DNA of 64,000 nt from Acinetobacter piscicola (lineage in GTDB: Bacteria > Pseudomonadota > Gammaproteobacteria > Pseudomonadales > Moraxellaceae): assembly GCF_002233755.1 (NCBI RefSeq), contig NZ_NIFO01000004.1, positions 220,467-284,466 of the forward strand, in the 5' to 3' direction. This document shows positions 63,862 to 64,000 of the stretch, in pieces (position 1 is the stretch's first letter; every line of letters begins with the position of its first letter). Made by a program: the position numbers and the translations under genes. The notes under the pieces are model-generated. The model had not been told where the DNA came from and ran no database searches. It saw only the letters and a list, made by a program, of their open reading frames with translations.

Positions 63862-63938
63862 GCGCTCATAGCTCAGCTGGATAGAGCACTTGGCTACGAA
63901 CTAAGGGGTCGGGAGTTCGAATCTCTCTGAGCGCACCA
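63862..63938 (+). tRNA. tRNA-Arg(ACG), copy 2
   Basis: Identical over all 77 nt to the copy at 63734-63810, with a 51-nt spacer between them. A recent duplication kept by gene conversion is the usual cause. Confidence 0.97.
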
Positions 63939-63965
63939 ACTTGAACACATCGAAAGATGAAAAAT

Positions 63966-63988
63966 AACCGCTTAATTGCGGTTTTTTT
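63966..63988 (+). terminator. Terminator of the tRNA cluster
   Basis: AACCGC, loop TTAATT, GCGGTT, then T residues. 28 nt after the last tRNA, so the three tRNAs form one transcript. Confidence 0.9.
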
Positions 63989-64000
63989 GTGTCTGGGGTT

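Noticed and set aside
63734..63938. The identical tRNA-Arg copies considered as an integration-site duplication
   Set aside because: Both copies are full-length, close together, and no integrase or foreign segment lies between them; ordinary tRNA duplication explains it.

Overview
The window is a stretch of gammaproteobacterial chromosome that most resembles the genus Acinetobacter. The evidence is the AT-rich intergenic sequence, the protein sequences (Dxs, SuhB, the Mla proteins, the ribosomal proteins and EngB all read as Acinetobacter-type), and the short GC-rich REP-like hairpins between genes. Species cannot be fixed from the sequence alone. Most of the window is core genome. Accessory signals are a lone defence-like ATPase gene, a pair of MITE-like elements, REP-like hairpins and a few unrecognised genes.

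Left part (1-15.7 kb): a partial ribA on the minus strand, then dxs and suhB (isoprenoid precursor synthesis; inositol monophosphatase family). Next come a nucleotidyltransferase pseudogene with an in-frame TAG, a DEAD-box RNA helicase with a very long Arg/Gly/Asp repeat tail behind a long leader, a 41-residue membrane peptide, and the complete mlaFEDCB phospholipid-transport operon. After that lie corA, a LOG-family gene, a Nudix gene, a tandem hairpin repeat, comF and recG.

Middle (15.7-33.3 kb): an epimerase-like gene whose C-terminus looks replaced is followed by an AT-rich single-gene insertion, an ABC-type ATPase fused to a TOPRIM-like (DUF4435/OLD-type) domain, which is a candidate anti-phage gene related to PARIS. 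Then plsB, tesB, a dicarboxylate/glutamate symporter bracketed by two inverted copies of a ~222-bp MITE-like element, a ferritin-like metal hydrolase, and engB. A nitric-oxide module follows: nsrR, hmp and ytfE/ric, with a well-formed NsrR operator in the hmp promoter. Then a HerA/YjgR-type ATPase, an unknown gene, metC and a glutamine amidotransferase.

Ribosomal block (33.4-47.2 kb): an uninterrupted S10-spc-alpha cluster from rpsJ to rplQ, including secY, rpmJ and rpoA. It has a good promoter and structured leader before rpsJ, a long unexplained hairpin between rpsQ and rplN, and a promoter plus hairpin before rpsM.

Right part (47.2-64 kb): a Baeyer-Villiger-type monooxygenase and a convergent acyl-CoA dehydrogenase, sdhE with a YgfX-like partner, a 48-residue membrane peptide, and a TatT lipoprotein-rhombosortase-TRAP permease group. 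Next are a protein built from at least six tandem helix-turn-helix-like modules, then a prlC-yheV-membrane protein group, rnr, and tRNA-Ser(GCT) with two identical tRNA-Arg(ACG).

The two genes that deserve most attention are the ATPase-TOPRIM fusion (16550-18181) and the repeat-HTH protein (56302-57558). All functional statements rest on motif reading without database searches.
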